Shown here piece after piece: positions 20,901 to 32,078 of a stretch of 64,000 nt of DNA; position 1 is the first letter of the stretch, and every line of letters begins with the position of its first letter. The stretch comes from Setoptus koraiensis (Eukaryota; Arthropoda). The notes beneath the pieces were generated by a model, which did not search any database, was not told where the DNA came from, and saw only the letters and a program-made list of their open reading frames with translations. The translations under genes were made by a program, and so were the position numbers. The stretch is from the NCBI GenBank assembly GCA_048013815.1, contig CM106586.1, positions 21,948,001 through 22,012,000 of the forward strand, read 5' to 3'.

Positions 20901-23900
20901 ACAGGCAACAAGTGTCTCAGCGAAGGCATGTGAAGGTAATAGCAATATGCGAGACTCCAGCAATAATGAGAACTCAAAAGAAGATATGATGATGAACGAA
21001 AAAGATGATGATGCTGTACGGTGCACAGTGCTTGGTGCACGGTGCATGGTGCACAGAGTGCAACACGAACGCAAGTGACTGGTGCAAGTGCATCATCGCA
21101 CGGACAAACAACGGACCGCAGCCATATTAGTTGGCTGCTTCACTTCAACCTGTCACTACAGTTCTTACACCTGTCCAATGTGTTGCTGTTGCCGCTGCTG
21201 CGGCCATTCCAGTAAAATGGTCATCGTTGTCCATTGTTGTTGGTGCTGGCCTGGCCATTGTGCGCTCACCTGTGCACCGCGGCGGCGGCCGTAGCAGCTT
21301 CAGTGTGGTGCGTGGCCAGCAACCAATAATGCTGCACCAAACATGAGCTTGCATCGCGACAGTGGCTCCTCCTGCAGACGGCCATCGGCACTATTTGTGT
21401 GAAACAATGGCTGCTCACAATTGTCAGTGCCATTGTGAGTCAGTGGGCACTCAATGGGTGCTGAAGCCCGCAAACTAAAGTGACCAACACTGACCACCCG
21501 ATATGAGGCTCGCATTTCAGGCCGAGAGATGGCGCGGCGAGCGCACTCTTCAAACTTTTATTTTCGCCATTTTATATCTGTATTTGTACCCTATTAACGC
21601 GATGAGATCGCCCCCCCCCTCCCCGAAATCTCGTTGTGGGATGCTCTCGATGTGTAAGCGGCCCATACTGTGTACAGTAAAGTGTGGGTAAAGTGTAGGC
21701 CCACAATAGCACATGTAGGGTTAACACACCATTGGATGGTGACCAATTGGGCAAATCTGTTGCTGATCAACAGTTGACGACAACGAGCAGTATACAACAG
21801 CGATATTTAAAAGTATCAGAGCGCAACAAACAAAACAAATGTTTGCAATGATGCGAACGACGCGGAGAAAGTCCAAATGTTGCACCATGTGATCGCAGCG
21901 AGATTTTCGGACGGGACATTATCGTTCAAGTTGGAACTGGGCAGCAACACTGCAAGTCGAGCAACACTGCACGCCGACTCGAAGCGGTTGCCCACTAAAC
22001 CACTGCGACTTATGGCCCAGTAGAGTTCCAATGGGAGAGCCTGCTGGCCGCCAGACTATTAGGAGACAGTTCCCACGCTAGAATGTGTGTCCTTTAACTG
22101 TGGCCATCTTTCTTCTTCGGGCAACTGTTCTTTCTGCGTTCTTTGGCCCTCTCGGTGCGCTTCTCGCGAACACTTCTCGCACACTCGGCCAGCGCATACT
22201 TACTTACAGTGTATTTCGAAGCGATTCGAGGGATGGAACCAACATATGCATCGTTTAAAAAACTGGCAGAGAGAGAGTGCTCGTGCTCGCATAACACATT
22301 CGCTCGTTGTTGTTGTTGTTGTTCGTTGGCCGTCAACTGAACTGTTCGGTTGGTGAGCTGTTCGGTTATTGGACTGTTCGGTTAGCAAATTTAGAAACAC
22401 ACACACACACATGTACGTACATACATGAACGTGTATGTGTGTCAGAGATTAACACAGTGACCAGAGTACAATGGAAGAAATTGGAGCATCATGCGCGACA
22501 ACAAAGAACAACAACAACAACAACAAACTGCACGTTCGAACGGCAACAGTTGTGCGCCGGTCGCAACAATGAGCAAATTTCTTCTCCTTTCTCGACTACA
22601 AAAGCATTGCGACGAAAGCATATTTGCGACAATTCTTTTCATGCCAACTTTTGATGGGCTCAGCTTCTCGAGGCACCGAAGCAGACCCCTGAGCTTCTTG
22701 CTCTGCGCCCTGTCCAGCCATATATAGCAGTGCATTTGCAGCAGCGTACGCGCACTAGACAAATAGATTCGTCAGCGAACAGTCAGGTCACCAGGTGAGG
22801 GCGACCCAGTTGACGCCGCTACAAAAATGACCCCTCTAAAAAGCGAGCTGCTCCGACAGATTCAAGAAAGCAACCCAAAGATGCGTCGGTCGCGCAAGGC
22901 CAAGTCCCAGATTTAAACTTTAAACTGACTGTGCCTTTAAACCTGTGTCTACAGTTTATTTTGTGCTTTTTATGCTCTTATATTCTGATGTTCTTATATT
23001 CTTCTGTCGCATTATTCTGTCTCATTATGCTGTATTATTGCTGGCCCGGCTATATCTGCGCACACTAAAACATAACAGATAGTGAAAATTTGTCGTTGTT
23101 ACTAGAGGCTCGAACAAAGAGCCTTCAGCTAATTAATTGAGCAAAACCTATTTCCTCTCTCGACCTTGCTCTTCTTGCTGCACCAGCACCAATACACAAC
23201 AGGTCCGCTTTGCATCTTCTCGGTGCTCGCGGACACATTCAATACTATCCTATCATAGATTGTTATCTCTCGCTACAATTGCTACTTTCTTCTTCCACTG
23301 TTCTACACACTATACACCATTACCATCAGTATACCATTTACATAGGCAGACAACACACAGATACACTGGTTGGTCGAGGAAATGGATAAATGCTGTGACA
23401 GTGCGAGTGACCAGAGCTGCGATACAGCGCGAGTTGGCTAGTTTTGTACGACTCAGATTCAGCTATTTTGCACACTGGATAAAAGGGAGGAGCCAGCCCG
23501 AAGCCATGCTGGTTGTCATCTTCATCGGCACAGGTTAGGTTATTCACTTTCTTCGTTTTCTTCCGAAGGGCAGCTCGCCTTCGTTGATGATGAGCGCCGG
23601 CCAACAAAGAGACACACTCTTGTTATACCCGGTGCCTGCAAGCCTCTATAGCTCGCTCTTCATTTTGCTTCCTTCCAGTGCCCATCATGCATTCGATCCA
23701 GTGACAAGCGAAATAATCGAGTAAAATGAAATAATGAATGATGCTTGCGACGCCATCATTTCAGCCAGCCATTGTGAACCGCTGCTGCCGGGGAGATGTC
23801 TGCTGGCTCCCTGTCGAGGATTATCTCGTATTAAAAAACGAACTCCACGCACCAGCCCTACGGCTAGATGCCAATTCATACATGGTGCCACAGCCGAGAC

Positions 23901-25068
23901 ACACAATCTCCACTTGCCCACTGCTCCGATGCACAACCATTATAGCTGGAGCATGCCAATCTATGCCAGGTTGAGCTGCAGAAACGGTGTTGATTCAATT
24001 ATGGCCGGCAACAATCGCACATTCACCGATGCACTTACCTGGCGTAATATAAAATGCGTGTCGAAACTCGTGAGTGTGTGCTTATGAAGCTCAGCTTGCT
24101 AAGGTTGCCAGCGTGTTGGGCCACTCAACTCAAATCGAAGCCTCACCGCAGCATACGACAGCCAGCCACTAGTTAGACCGTCGAGTTTTGTGAATTGTTC
24201 GCGGCTAAAACCGCGACTGGCTTGTGTTGGTTTGCTGCGAGGTTTTTGCTGGTGCACTCTGGCGTTCGCATGGCAACACTTGTAAGCAAACACGGCGCTT
24301 ATTAGGTAGGTGTTTGCTCTCTCTCTCTCTCGGTTCAATATAATTTAATTGCCAGCGAGCTTTTTGTTTGTGCGAGCGCACTTCTTTATCTTGTTCTTCT
24401 TTTCGTTAATGGCGCCATCATTCGCACTTGCATGACAATAGATAGAGAATAGAGGTTGCTTGCGCAATCTTTGCCAGTTGCCACTTGTTGCTGGCTAGTC
24501 ATTAGTGGACACTCAAGCGATTGGGCGCCTCAGCCGGACACTCGTTGACATGAGTTAACGGTCAGTGCCGGCAGACTCTGGTTTGGTCTCAGGCCAGGCA
24601 ATTTCAGTGACAGTCAGTCGAGTGACAGTCAATGGAGCGACAGTGGACTGGGCGACAGTCGCTGTTACCTGGCGCGCTTGCGACCGCATCCAACCAACAA
24701 ACGAACTGAACCGAAAAGATTTGGAGGGTGTATTTGGCGAAAGAGAAGTTTTATTTTTGTTCTTGTTGGCGACAGGAGAAACAAGAGCCGAACGGAGCGT
24801 TGTTTTTGCCAAAAACTTTTTGGGCGAGCAACTGGGCTCGGTTGGCGAACAGTTGCAACTTACAAGTTGATATATACGTGTGTTGATATGTATACGTGTG
24901 ATAGCATCGAGGAAATGGGGAATTCGGTCGTCGTTATTGTTCGCCATTGGAGCGTTGCTCCATTGTCGAATTGTCAGTGGGCACACAGTTGCCCTAATCA
25001 TTGGTGGTGATGATGCGTGCGTGCACATGACAATATCTGTGCGTAGCGGCCCTTCTTGCCTCTCTACG

Positions 25069-25208
25069 ATCTACTTGCCCCCCTCTGCAATCTACTTGCC
25101 CCCCTCTGCAATCTACTTGCCCCCTCTATAATCTATTCGCCCCCCTCTGCAATCTACTTGCCCCCTCTATAATCTATTCGCCCCCCTCTATAATCTGTTC
25201 GGCCCCCG
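25069..25208. repeat. Minisatellite, about seven 20-21 bp units
   Basis: Unit approximately ATCTACTTGCCCCCCTCTGCA. A variant unit (ATCTATTCG core, CTCTATA end) alternates with it, so the array shows higher-order structure. It lies about 1.1 kb upstream of EGFR copy B and is strongly pyrimidine-rich on the plus strand. Confidence 0.92.
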
Positions 25209-26267
25209 CCCCACCTCCCGGCCGACTGTTGCTCGCTCCAGTTGTGTCCAGCATCGAATGTATATCGAATTGTATGCAGAGAGAGAACAATTACGATGCA
25301 GCAACAATCGACGCTGGCCACCGCACGCATCACACACACACACACGTGATAATATCATGAAGGTTGTGCGTACGCTCAACAGGCCTGCAATTGTGTCGAT
25401 GGCTTGTGTGAGTGCCACAGATAGACACAGAGAAGGCGCATACACTGTGAAAAAACACATAAAAAGTTCGCTAGTTGGCCGCTCCACTGTTGTCGCCCCC
25501 TCGCTCGCCCCTCTATTTGGGCCTGTCGCACGATGCGCAGGAGCGCCTTTTGTGCCGGCTCGCATGCTCCTCTGGCTCCTCCATTTTGTTTACTATCGCC
25601 GTAATGATCGCATATGCGTGGTATAAGTAGTGGTTCGGTTCAATGGCGTCAATGGTGGATCGCGCTTGCATGTGTGTACTTTAACACACACACAGTTTGT
25701 GGGTAACAGAGGCAAGCGAGAGCCACTGCACGGCGGCATCATCATCGCGGGCATCGTTCGCCGATACCAACCATTGCCTATATACAGCCCAGTGCACAGT
25801 GCTGGTACATTCACGCTACGCACACCGACCGAGCTGGCCCGTCTGATTCGACTCGATTGGATCATTCATGGAATTGTCGCGAGTTCATTCGATTCCAGCG
25901 CACGAATAGAATTGTTGTGTGAGTGTGTGTGTGTGTTTATCGGCCCACCAATACTGATCGCTGCTATGGCTACGACCGATAACAGCGCAACAATTAACAA
26001 CTAGCAACAAACGTACTATCGTTATTATTATTCCCATTGCCACTCACTCATTACACTTGCAACAACAAATATTATCAAATTCATCAATTATTATCAATTA
26101 TTGTCAACAGCATCGTCAATATTGTCCAATTCGAATTGCGAAATTCGAATCGCCAAATCCAAAGCTCAGCGTCAGCCTCAAATGTTGACACCATCGTCCA
26201 ACAATCAACAGTCAGCGAGCCGCGCCAAGATGCTCAAAACAAAGTTGTGAAACAATCAGAGCCAAGA

Positions 26268-26276
26268 ATGAGCTGA
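26268..26276 (+). promoter_or_regulatory. Met-Ser-stop uORF one base before EGFR copy B start
   Basis: ATG AGC TGA ends one nucleotide before the receptor ATG at 26278. Copy A has three minimal uORFs at the same place with different sequence. Translation of copy B probably needs leaky scanning or reinitiation. Confidence 0.65.
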
Positions 26277-26277
26277 G

Positions 26278-29200
26278 ATGAAAGCCAAACACAAGATACA
26301 TAGCTACTCTATTGGTTCATTATATTCATTAGTATTAATCAATTATTCACTTGTTATTCACCTATTATGTTCAACCTTAATTGTTACATCAGCCAGTGGC
26401 GGTAGCTTAACAAGATCCTCGGCGCTGTCCACGCCGTCCAAACAACATCATGTTGCCAGCCACAATTCAAATGATAATCACAACAAAAGTGCCTACACAG
26501 AAACGCTGCCACCCGTTGCGCAAAAAAGATTAATAACCAGTGATCTATTGAGCGATTGGACTTATCTGCCCAATGTTTTGCCACCTATTTCTACGCACCC
26601 CTATTACAAGCCCTCGTTGTATCACAGACCCTCGTCGTCAGCATCGGCGCACGTTAATCCGGTACACGGATATGCCAGCAACAGTTCGTCACAGACAGTC
26701 GCAACTCAGCAAGCCAGTGCAACAAATCGTGCATCGTCGTCGGCCTTGGAAGGAAAAAACTATGAAACTAAAATATGCATCGGAACAAGCGGCAGACTAT
26801 CCGCGCCCCAAAACAAAGATCACCACTATCAGAATATTCGCGACAGGTACACCAATTGTACCTATGTCGACGGCAATCTAGAAATAACATGGCTTCAGTC
26901 CGACGTAGATCTCAGCTTTCTCAATTCCATCAGAGAGGTCACCGGCTATGTACTGATAGCCTATGTTAATGTGCCCAAAATCAAAATGCACAATTTGCAA
27001 ATAATACGCGGCAGAGAGCTGTTCAGCACCATGTCAATGTCCGACGACAAATATGCACTATTGGTCACCTCAAGCACAATGAAAAATTTAGAGTTACCCA
27101 AGCTTCGTGATATTCTAATTGGTAGCGTGGGCATCTTTGAGAGTCCAAACATGTGTCACATCAAGACCATTGATTGGGAAGAGATTCTTAGTGGGCCCGA
27201 CGCAAAAACATTTTATTATTACAACAACACTGTTCCAGCAGAAAATTGTCCTTGCAACACATGCGATCATGGCTGCTGGTCCGACGAACCACAAATGTGC
27301 CAAGAGATGACCAGAAAGAATTGTCATCCTGCCTGCCAACGAGGTGGTTGTTATGGGCCTAAACAAACAGAATGTTGTAATGCCTTCTGTGCGGGCGGTT
27401 GCACCGGCCCAAAACAAAGCGATTGTCTGGCATGCAAAAACTTCTACGACGACGGTGTCTGCCGACAGGAGTGCCCCTCCATGATGAGGTATAACCCCAC
27501 AAGTTATTCATGGGAAACCAATCCTGGTGGTAAATATGCATATGGGGCAAATTGTGTTAAAAATTGTCCCGATCACTTACTTCGAGACAATGGAGCTTGC
27601 GTCAAGACCTGTCCGCCCAACAAGCAAAATCAAGGGGGTGAGTGCGTGCATTGTACAGGTCCATGCCCCAAGGAATGTCAGGGCGTCGACACAGTACACT
27701 CAGGCAACATAGAATCTTTTAGAAACTGCACACAAATAGAGGGATCCATCACCATATTGGACACCTCATTTAATGGTTACACAGAAGTTTATCCCAACAT
27801 GACTCTGGGAGCTAGATATCCTCCATTGCATCCTTCAAAATTAGAGGTTTTCAATACTCTGAAAAGTATTACTGGATTTCTCAATATACAGGCGAACCAC
27901 TCAGACTTTAAAAACTTATCGTGCTTTCAAAACCTAGTGACCATTGGCGGACGCCAAACTACCGATATGCTGACAACTTTGAACATATTGAAGACATCGT
28001 TGGTGTCACTAAATTTGCGATCTCTAAAACACATTCGATCTGGAAAAGTAGCAATTGTCGAGAATCCGGATCTATGTTTCACTTCAGCAATCAACTGGAC
28101 TAGGGTGACCCATGGTGAAGTCACAATAAAACTCAATGCAGACAGTAAAAGATGCGAGAATCGCGGTCTTGTTTGCCATGAGCAATGTTCTCAGGATGGA
28201 TGCTGGGGACCTCAATCTGACGAATGCTTAGCATGTAAAAACTTCAAGCTTGATGATGGGCATTGCGTGGAGGATTGCAAAAATTCACGCACAGATCCAA
28301 TTAGTTCGTACAATGCCGGTAATAATACTTGCCAACGATGCCACGAAGAATGTGCAAATGGATGCCACGGGCCAAATCACAAGGACTGTGAACAATGCAA
28401 AAATGTCAAAGATGGTCCCTACTGCGTACATGTGTGCCCGATTTCGAAATATAGCAATGCATCAAATCATTGCGTTGATTGCCATGAAAGTTGTGCTGGG
28501 GGCTGTACAGGCCCATCAAACAAAATTGGGCTTCTTGGATGCAATTCGTGTCATAAGGCTGTCGTTAGTTGGACTGACCCCAGCGTGATAGACTACTGTA
28601 TTAAGTTGGAGGATCAATGTCCAAGAGGGTACTATTTAGAACACAATACCTGTCGCAGATGTCATCATCGATGTAAGACATGCACCTCGGGGGGAACTCA
28701 CACATCTGTTTGCGAGTGTGCAAAATATGAAGTCTTTGAACAATGTGGAGACGAATGTCCAAGAGATCACTACCTCAATGGGACTAGGTGCACTCAATGT
28801 TCTAATAGCTGTAACGGATGCACAGGGCCAACTGATGCAGATTGTTTGGCGTGCAGGCAATTCAAAGTCTTCCGTGGCTCAGGACCGGATTCAGGATCAG
28901 AGTTCAATTGCACAGAGCAGTGCCCCAAAGACAAACCGTTCAGAGTGATAGTAAATGTTGGCGATCCTTATTGCTCTGACAAAGACAGGTCCATCTCTGA
29001 ACTTCTCATATCTGATCATGCCGTAAGCACATCACAAGGTATTGCCATGACGTTGAGTTTAATTATAGTATCGCTAGTCTTATTTTTTGCATACAAGTGT
29101 CAGAGGGTAAGATCTGAGGAGCACACAGCAAAACTGACGATGAGAATGAGCGGATTCGACGATAACGATCCCTTACAGCCATCAAACATTGAGCCGAATT

Positions 29201-30657
29201 TAGCTAAGTTGAGAATCATCCAGGAATGCGAACTAAGAGAGGGTAAAAAACTGGGCGAGGGCTTTGGTGGTATTGTTTATCAAGGACAATGGTTCGAGAA
29301 CAAGTCAAACTTTCGTCCTGTAGCCATTAAAGTATTGCGAGATGGAGCTCAGCCTAACATGAACAAAGATTTCTTAGAGGAAGCTAAATTGATGGCCAGT
29401 GTCAATCATCCAAATTTAGTTAAGTTACTAGGCTTATGTATGACATCTAGATTAATGCTAGTCACAGAGCTGATGCCGCTAGGATGTTTGGCGGAATTTG
29501 TTAGGGATGAGAAACACAAGGAATGCATCAATTCTGAATATCTACTCAAATGGTGCGTACAGATCGCGGAGGGTATGGCATACCTGGAAGCAAGTAAAAT
29601 TGTTCACCGAGACTTGGCGCTTCGAAATGTGCTTGTGCAACAACCTGGACGTGTATTAATAACCGATTTTGGATTAGCAAAACTTTTGGAAACTAATGAA
29701 GGCGAATATCGATCAAGTGGAGGTGAGGTGCCAGTGAGATGGCTCGCGCCAGAATGCTTGCAGATGAGGATATTTACTCACAAGAGCGACGTTTGGGCAT
29801 TCAGTGTTACTGTGTGGGAGTTGTTAACCTATGGAAAACTGCCGTATCATGATATGAAGGCATATGAAGTTCCCAAGTTTGTGATTGGTGGTGGAAGATT
29901 GACGCAACCAGAGTACGCTAGCATCGACGTCTTTCTCACAATGACTAGCTGCTGGATGGTGCAACCAGAGGACAGGCCATCGTTTGTTGATCTAGTTGAT
30001 AGTTTCAAAAAGTACTCTCGTGATCCATTGCGATATTTAGTGATACCTGGTGACAGGTTAAAACGTTTCGTATACTACCCACACTTAGGTGATAGCATGA
30101 ATTCTCCCACGGAGGAACGATCTTGTGAGTTACCGTATCCTCTAACACCCTGTGAAAAAATGGCATTCGATTTTAAATCACCACGAAAGAGCCACGATCG
30201 TCATTGCGAAACGCAAAATTTTACTTTCTCTGTCGAAGACATTAACAACAATAAGAAGAATGTTGGTAGCTATAGTAATCGCAAACCTATGAGACCTAGT
30301 GTTGATATGTTACCTTACCTGGATGGGAAAAGATTTCTCAGTGATTTCAATTTCCACGACGAACATGACTCCCTCTTCCCTAGAACGCCCATCATTAAAC
30401 AGCATGCTGATGATCTCAATTTACCTATGGACGACGATGGCTATATTCTACCATCAGTAAGTTTTATCGATCCAGATTATTCTATGAATATCAGCGAAGT
30501 CGACAATCCAGAGTATCATATGAAATACAATAACTATTATCAGCAGCATACCCCGATCGATCAATACTCCAAGAGGTCAACAAGCGAAGATTTGTCATCA
30601 AGTGATCGTGCTAGTGACTCAAATTCTTACACTAAGCCTAGCGAAACCGCTGTCTGA
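26278..30657 (+). CDS. Egfr: EGF receptor tyrosine kinase, copy B (single exon)
   Basis: Second ErbB-family receptor, 1459 residues, head to head with copy A. It has the same layout: signal peptide (about 8-38), a longer Ser/His-rich extension, L1 from about 165, furin-like Cys-rich, L2, extended second Cys-rich region, transmembrane helix (about 920-942), kinase (about 985-1255) with VAIK lysine near 1016, HRDLALRN near 1108, DFG near 1128 and the APE motif, then a tail with NPEY. Protein from the transmembrane helix to GDRLKRF is identical to copy A, while the N-terminus, second Cys-rich region and tail differ clearly. It looks fully functional. Both 3' UTRs share blocks such as AATTGTACATA and GGAATGTGATTGAA, so the duplication covered the whole gene and its 3' end. 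AATAAA at 30823-30828. Confidence 0.96.
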   Translation: MKAKHKIHSYSIGSLYSLVLINYSLVIHLLCSTLIVTSASGGSLTRSSALSTPSKQHHVASHNSNDNHNKSAYTETLPPVAQKRLITSDLLSDWTYLPNVLPPISTHPYYKPSLYHRPSSSASAHVNPVHGYASNSSSQTVATQQASATNRASSSALEGKNYETKICIGTSGRLSAPQNKDHHYQNIRDRYTNCTYVDGNLEITWLQSDVDLSFLNSIREVTGYVLIAYVNVPKIKMHNLQIIRGRELFSTMSMSDDKYALLVTSSTMKNLELPKLRDILIGSVGIFESPNMCHIKTIDWEEILSGPDAKTFYYYNNTVPAENCPCNTCDHGCWSDEPQMCQEMTRKNCHPACQRGGCYGPKQTECCNAFCAGGCTGPKQSDCLACKNFYDDGVCRQECPSMMRYNPTSYSWETNPGGKYAYGANCVKNCPDHLLRDNGACVKTCPPNKQNQGGECVHCTGPCPKECQGVDTVHSGNIESFRNCTQIEGSITILDTSFNGYTEVYPNMTLGARYPPLHPSKLEVFNTLKSITGFLNIQANHSDFKNLSCFQNLVTIGGRQTTDMLTTLNILKTSLVSLNLRSLKHIRSGKVAIVENPDLCFTSAINWTRVTHGEVTIKLNADSKRCENRGLVCHEQCSQDGCWGPQSDECLACKNFKLDDGHCVEDCKNSRTDPISSYNAGNNTCQRCHEECANGCHGPNHKDCEQCKNVKDGPYCVHVCPISKYSNASNHCVDCHESCAGGCTGPSNKIGLLGCNSCHKAVVSWTDPSVIDYCIKLEDQCPRGYYLEHNTCRRCHHRCKTCTSGGTHTSVCECAKYEVFEQCGDECPRDHYLNGTRCTQCSNSCNGCTGPTDADCLACRQFKVFRGSGPDSGSEFNCTEQCPKDKPFRVIVNVGDPYCSDKDRSISELLISDHAVSTSQGIAMTLSLIIVSLVLFFAYKCQRVRSEEHTAKLTMRMSGFDDNDPLQPSNIEPNLAKLRIIQECELREGKKLGEGFGGIVYQGQWFENKSNFRPVAIKVLRDGAQPNMNKDFLEEAKLMASVNHPNLVKLLGLCMTSRLMLVTELMPLGCLAEFVRDEKHKECINSEYLLKWCVQIAEGMAYLEASKIVHRDLALRNVLVQQPGRVLITDFGLAKLLETNEGEYRSSGGEVPVRWLAPECLQMRIFTHKSDVWAFSVTVWELLTYGKLPYHDMKAYEVPKFVIGGGRLTQPEYASIDVFLTMTSCWMVQPEDRPSFVDLVDSFKKYSRDPLRYLVIPGDRLKRFVYYPHLGDSMNSPTEERSCELPYPLTPCEKMAFDFKSPRKSHDRHCETQNFTFSVEDINNNKKNVGSYSNRKPMRPSVDMLPYLDGKRFLSDFNFHDEHDSLFPRTPIIKQHADDLNLPMDDDGYILPSVSFIDPDYSMNISEVDNPEYHMKYNNYYQQHTPIDQYSKRSTSEDLSSSDRASDSNSYTKPSETAV

Positions 30658-32078
30658 GATCTCAAGTCAATGATAGGTTCTACTAATCACTCGAAAGTTG
30701 CAATCGAGTTTACTATCTACAGCTGCTACCCTTCTAGCAGTTACATTTCATGGATAATATCGAGATGATTTGTTTTTTTAGTCTCAAAAATTGTACATAT
30801 ATTAGAGAAAGGAATGTGATTGAATAAATTATTAGCAGAATAAAGATAAAATTGCTCCAACGCGGCGAGAAAGTCTTAAACTAACAAGGTCAACTTTTTT
30901 ACGCGGTACAAGAGATTCCAACTGACTATAGCCTAAATGAGAGAGTGTTAGGATCAATCTTTTTTTTTGCCTTAAACATTGCAGAAAAACGGCAAAAACG
31001 GGTATATGACTAGTGTATTTGTGCTCAGCTCAACCAGCCGAGAACAGACGGGCTAAGCATAGCCCAATAGGAGTCCAACACCTAAGTGGGGTTCCTTGTA
31101 ACTCACGAGTTGTGAGCAAGAACGTATAGCGAAACTGATTTTTATTAAGAATATGCAAGGTTTATATATGATTTCCTTTCCCATATCTTTACAATCTAAT
31201 AATTAGTCATCGTTACATTTATATAACAAGGTAACCAAATGAAAGATCTCATGTGCTCATATCGAATGTGAGAGGCACATTATTGTGCTCGAAACAGTGA
31301 AGATTTAGCCGAACACTGAATATAATGTATTTAGCCCTCTAAATCAACAAATTCATTAATTACGTTCTATAGCAATCTGTAATTCCCTGCAAGACATTCC
31401 TGGCTTGCGAATGCTTCGTCATGCAATGGCGATTTGGCGGGCTATAGGATGGATTACACTTTTTCGCTATTGATAGGCCAACCACAACTCTGTAAAATAG
31501 ACAGCAATTTCGGTCGAGCTGGACATTTTTTTTCTGCCGATAGTCACTTCGTGGATGACGATCGGCTGTAAATCAAACGTGTCTCTTTTTCGTTGCTTGA
31601 CGTATCAAGGCTTGTTAGTGACACTTCATTTCGTTTTTATCTTGAAAGTTCGTTCTGGAGAGCCTAATGCCATTGACACTAGCTTGATCTATTGGTTGCG
31701 CATCAAGCACAAAAGTTCAATGAAAGAAGCAAGCGAAAATATAGTTATAAATACTGCGACGCGATATATGCGCTGATGAAACAAAGCAAGAATAACAGTG
31801 TATAGCTAGAATTGGTTGGATAAATGTGACCATGGCTGTGTGCGCATGGTTAGCGCTGTCACCGAAGCCAGCGCATAGACTGGGGCCTAGACACACAGGG
31901 TTTCGGTTGGGCCCCAGTGAGAGTTCTTTGATCTTTCTTTTGTTTGTTCCATTCGGATTCTCAAGCTAGCTTCAATCAGATGAATCAGTGATCGAATGGA
32001 CAGTGTTACTGCAGTGTGTTTCAAGTCTCATTGTATTTGGATTCGCGTCACCATTGCCGCACAGGAGTGAACAACAAA
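30658..32078. other. Intergenic, EGFR copy B 3' UTR to multiplexin 5' end
   Basis: Contains the EGFR B 3' UTR to about 30850, a small perfect 6-bp hairpin (GGGCTA/TAGCCC, 31050-31065) and otherwise unremarkable AT-rich sequence. The multiplexin promoter should lie in its right part. No gene seen. Confidence 0.55.

Larger units (their letters stand above)
10764..26277. other. 15.5-kb repeat-rich intergenic region between divergent EGFR copies
   Basis: No gene could be supported. GC-rich sequence at 11.1-18.8 kb leaves overlapping open frames on both strands, but these encode low-complexity Ala/Arg/Cys/His-rich strings with no recognisable domain. The stretch contains CA/GT runs (11228, 20864, 25331, 25926), CAA/CAG runs (12822-12880, 16381-16432, 17869-17945, 18655-18690), a GA run near 19102 and several minisatellites listed separately. 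It probably carries the promoters, non-coding first exons and enhancers of both EGFR genes. In such an intron-poor genome, its length suggests complex regulation. Confidence 0.6.
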
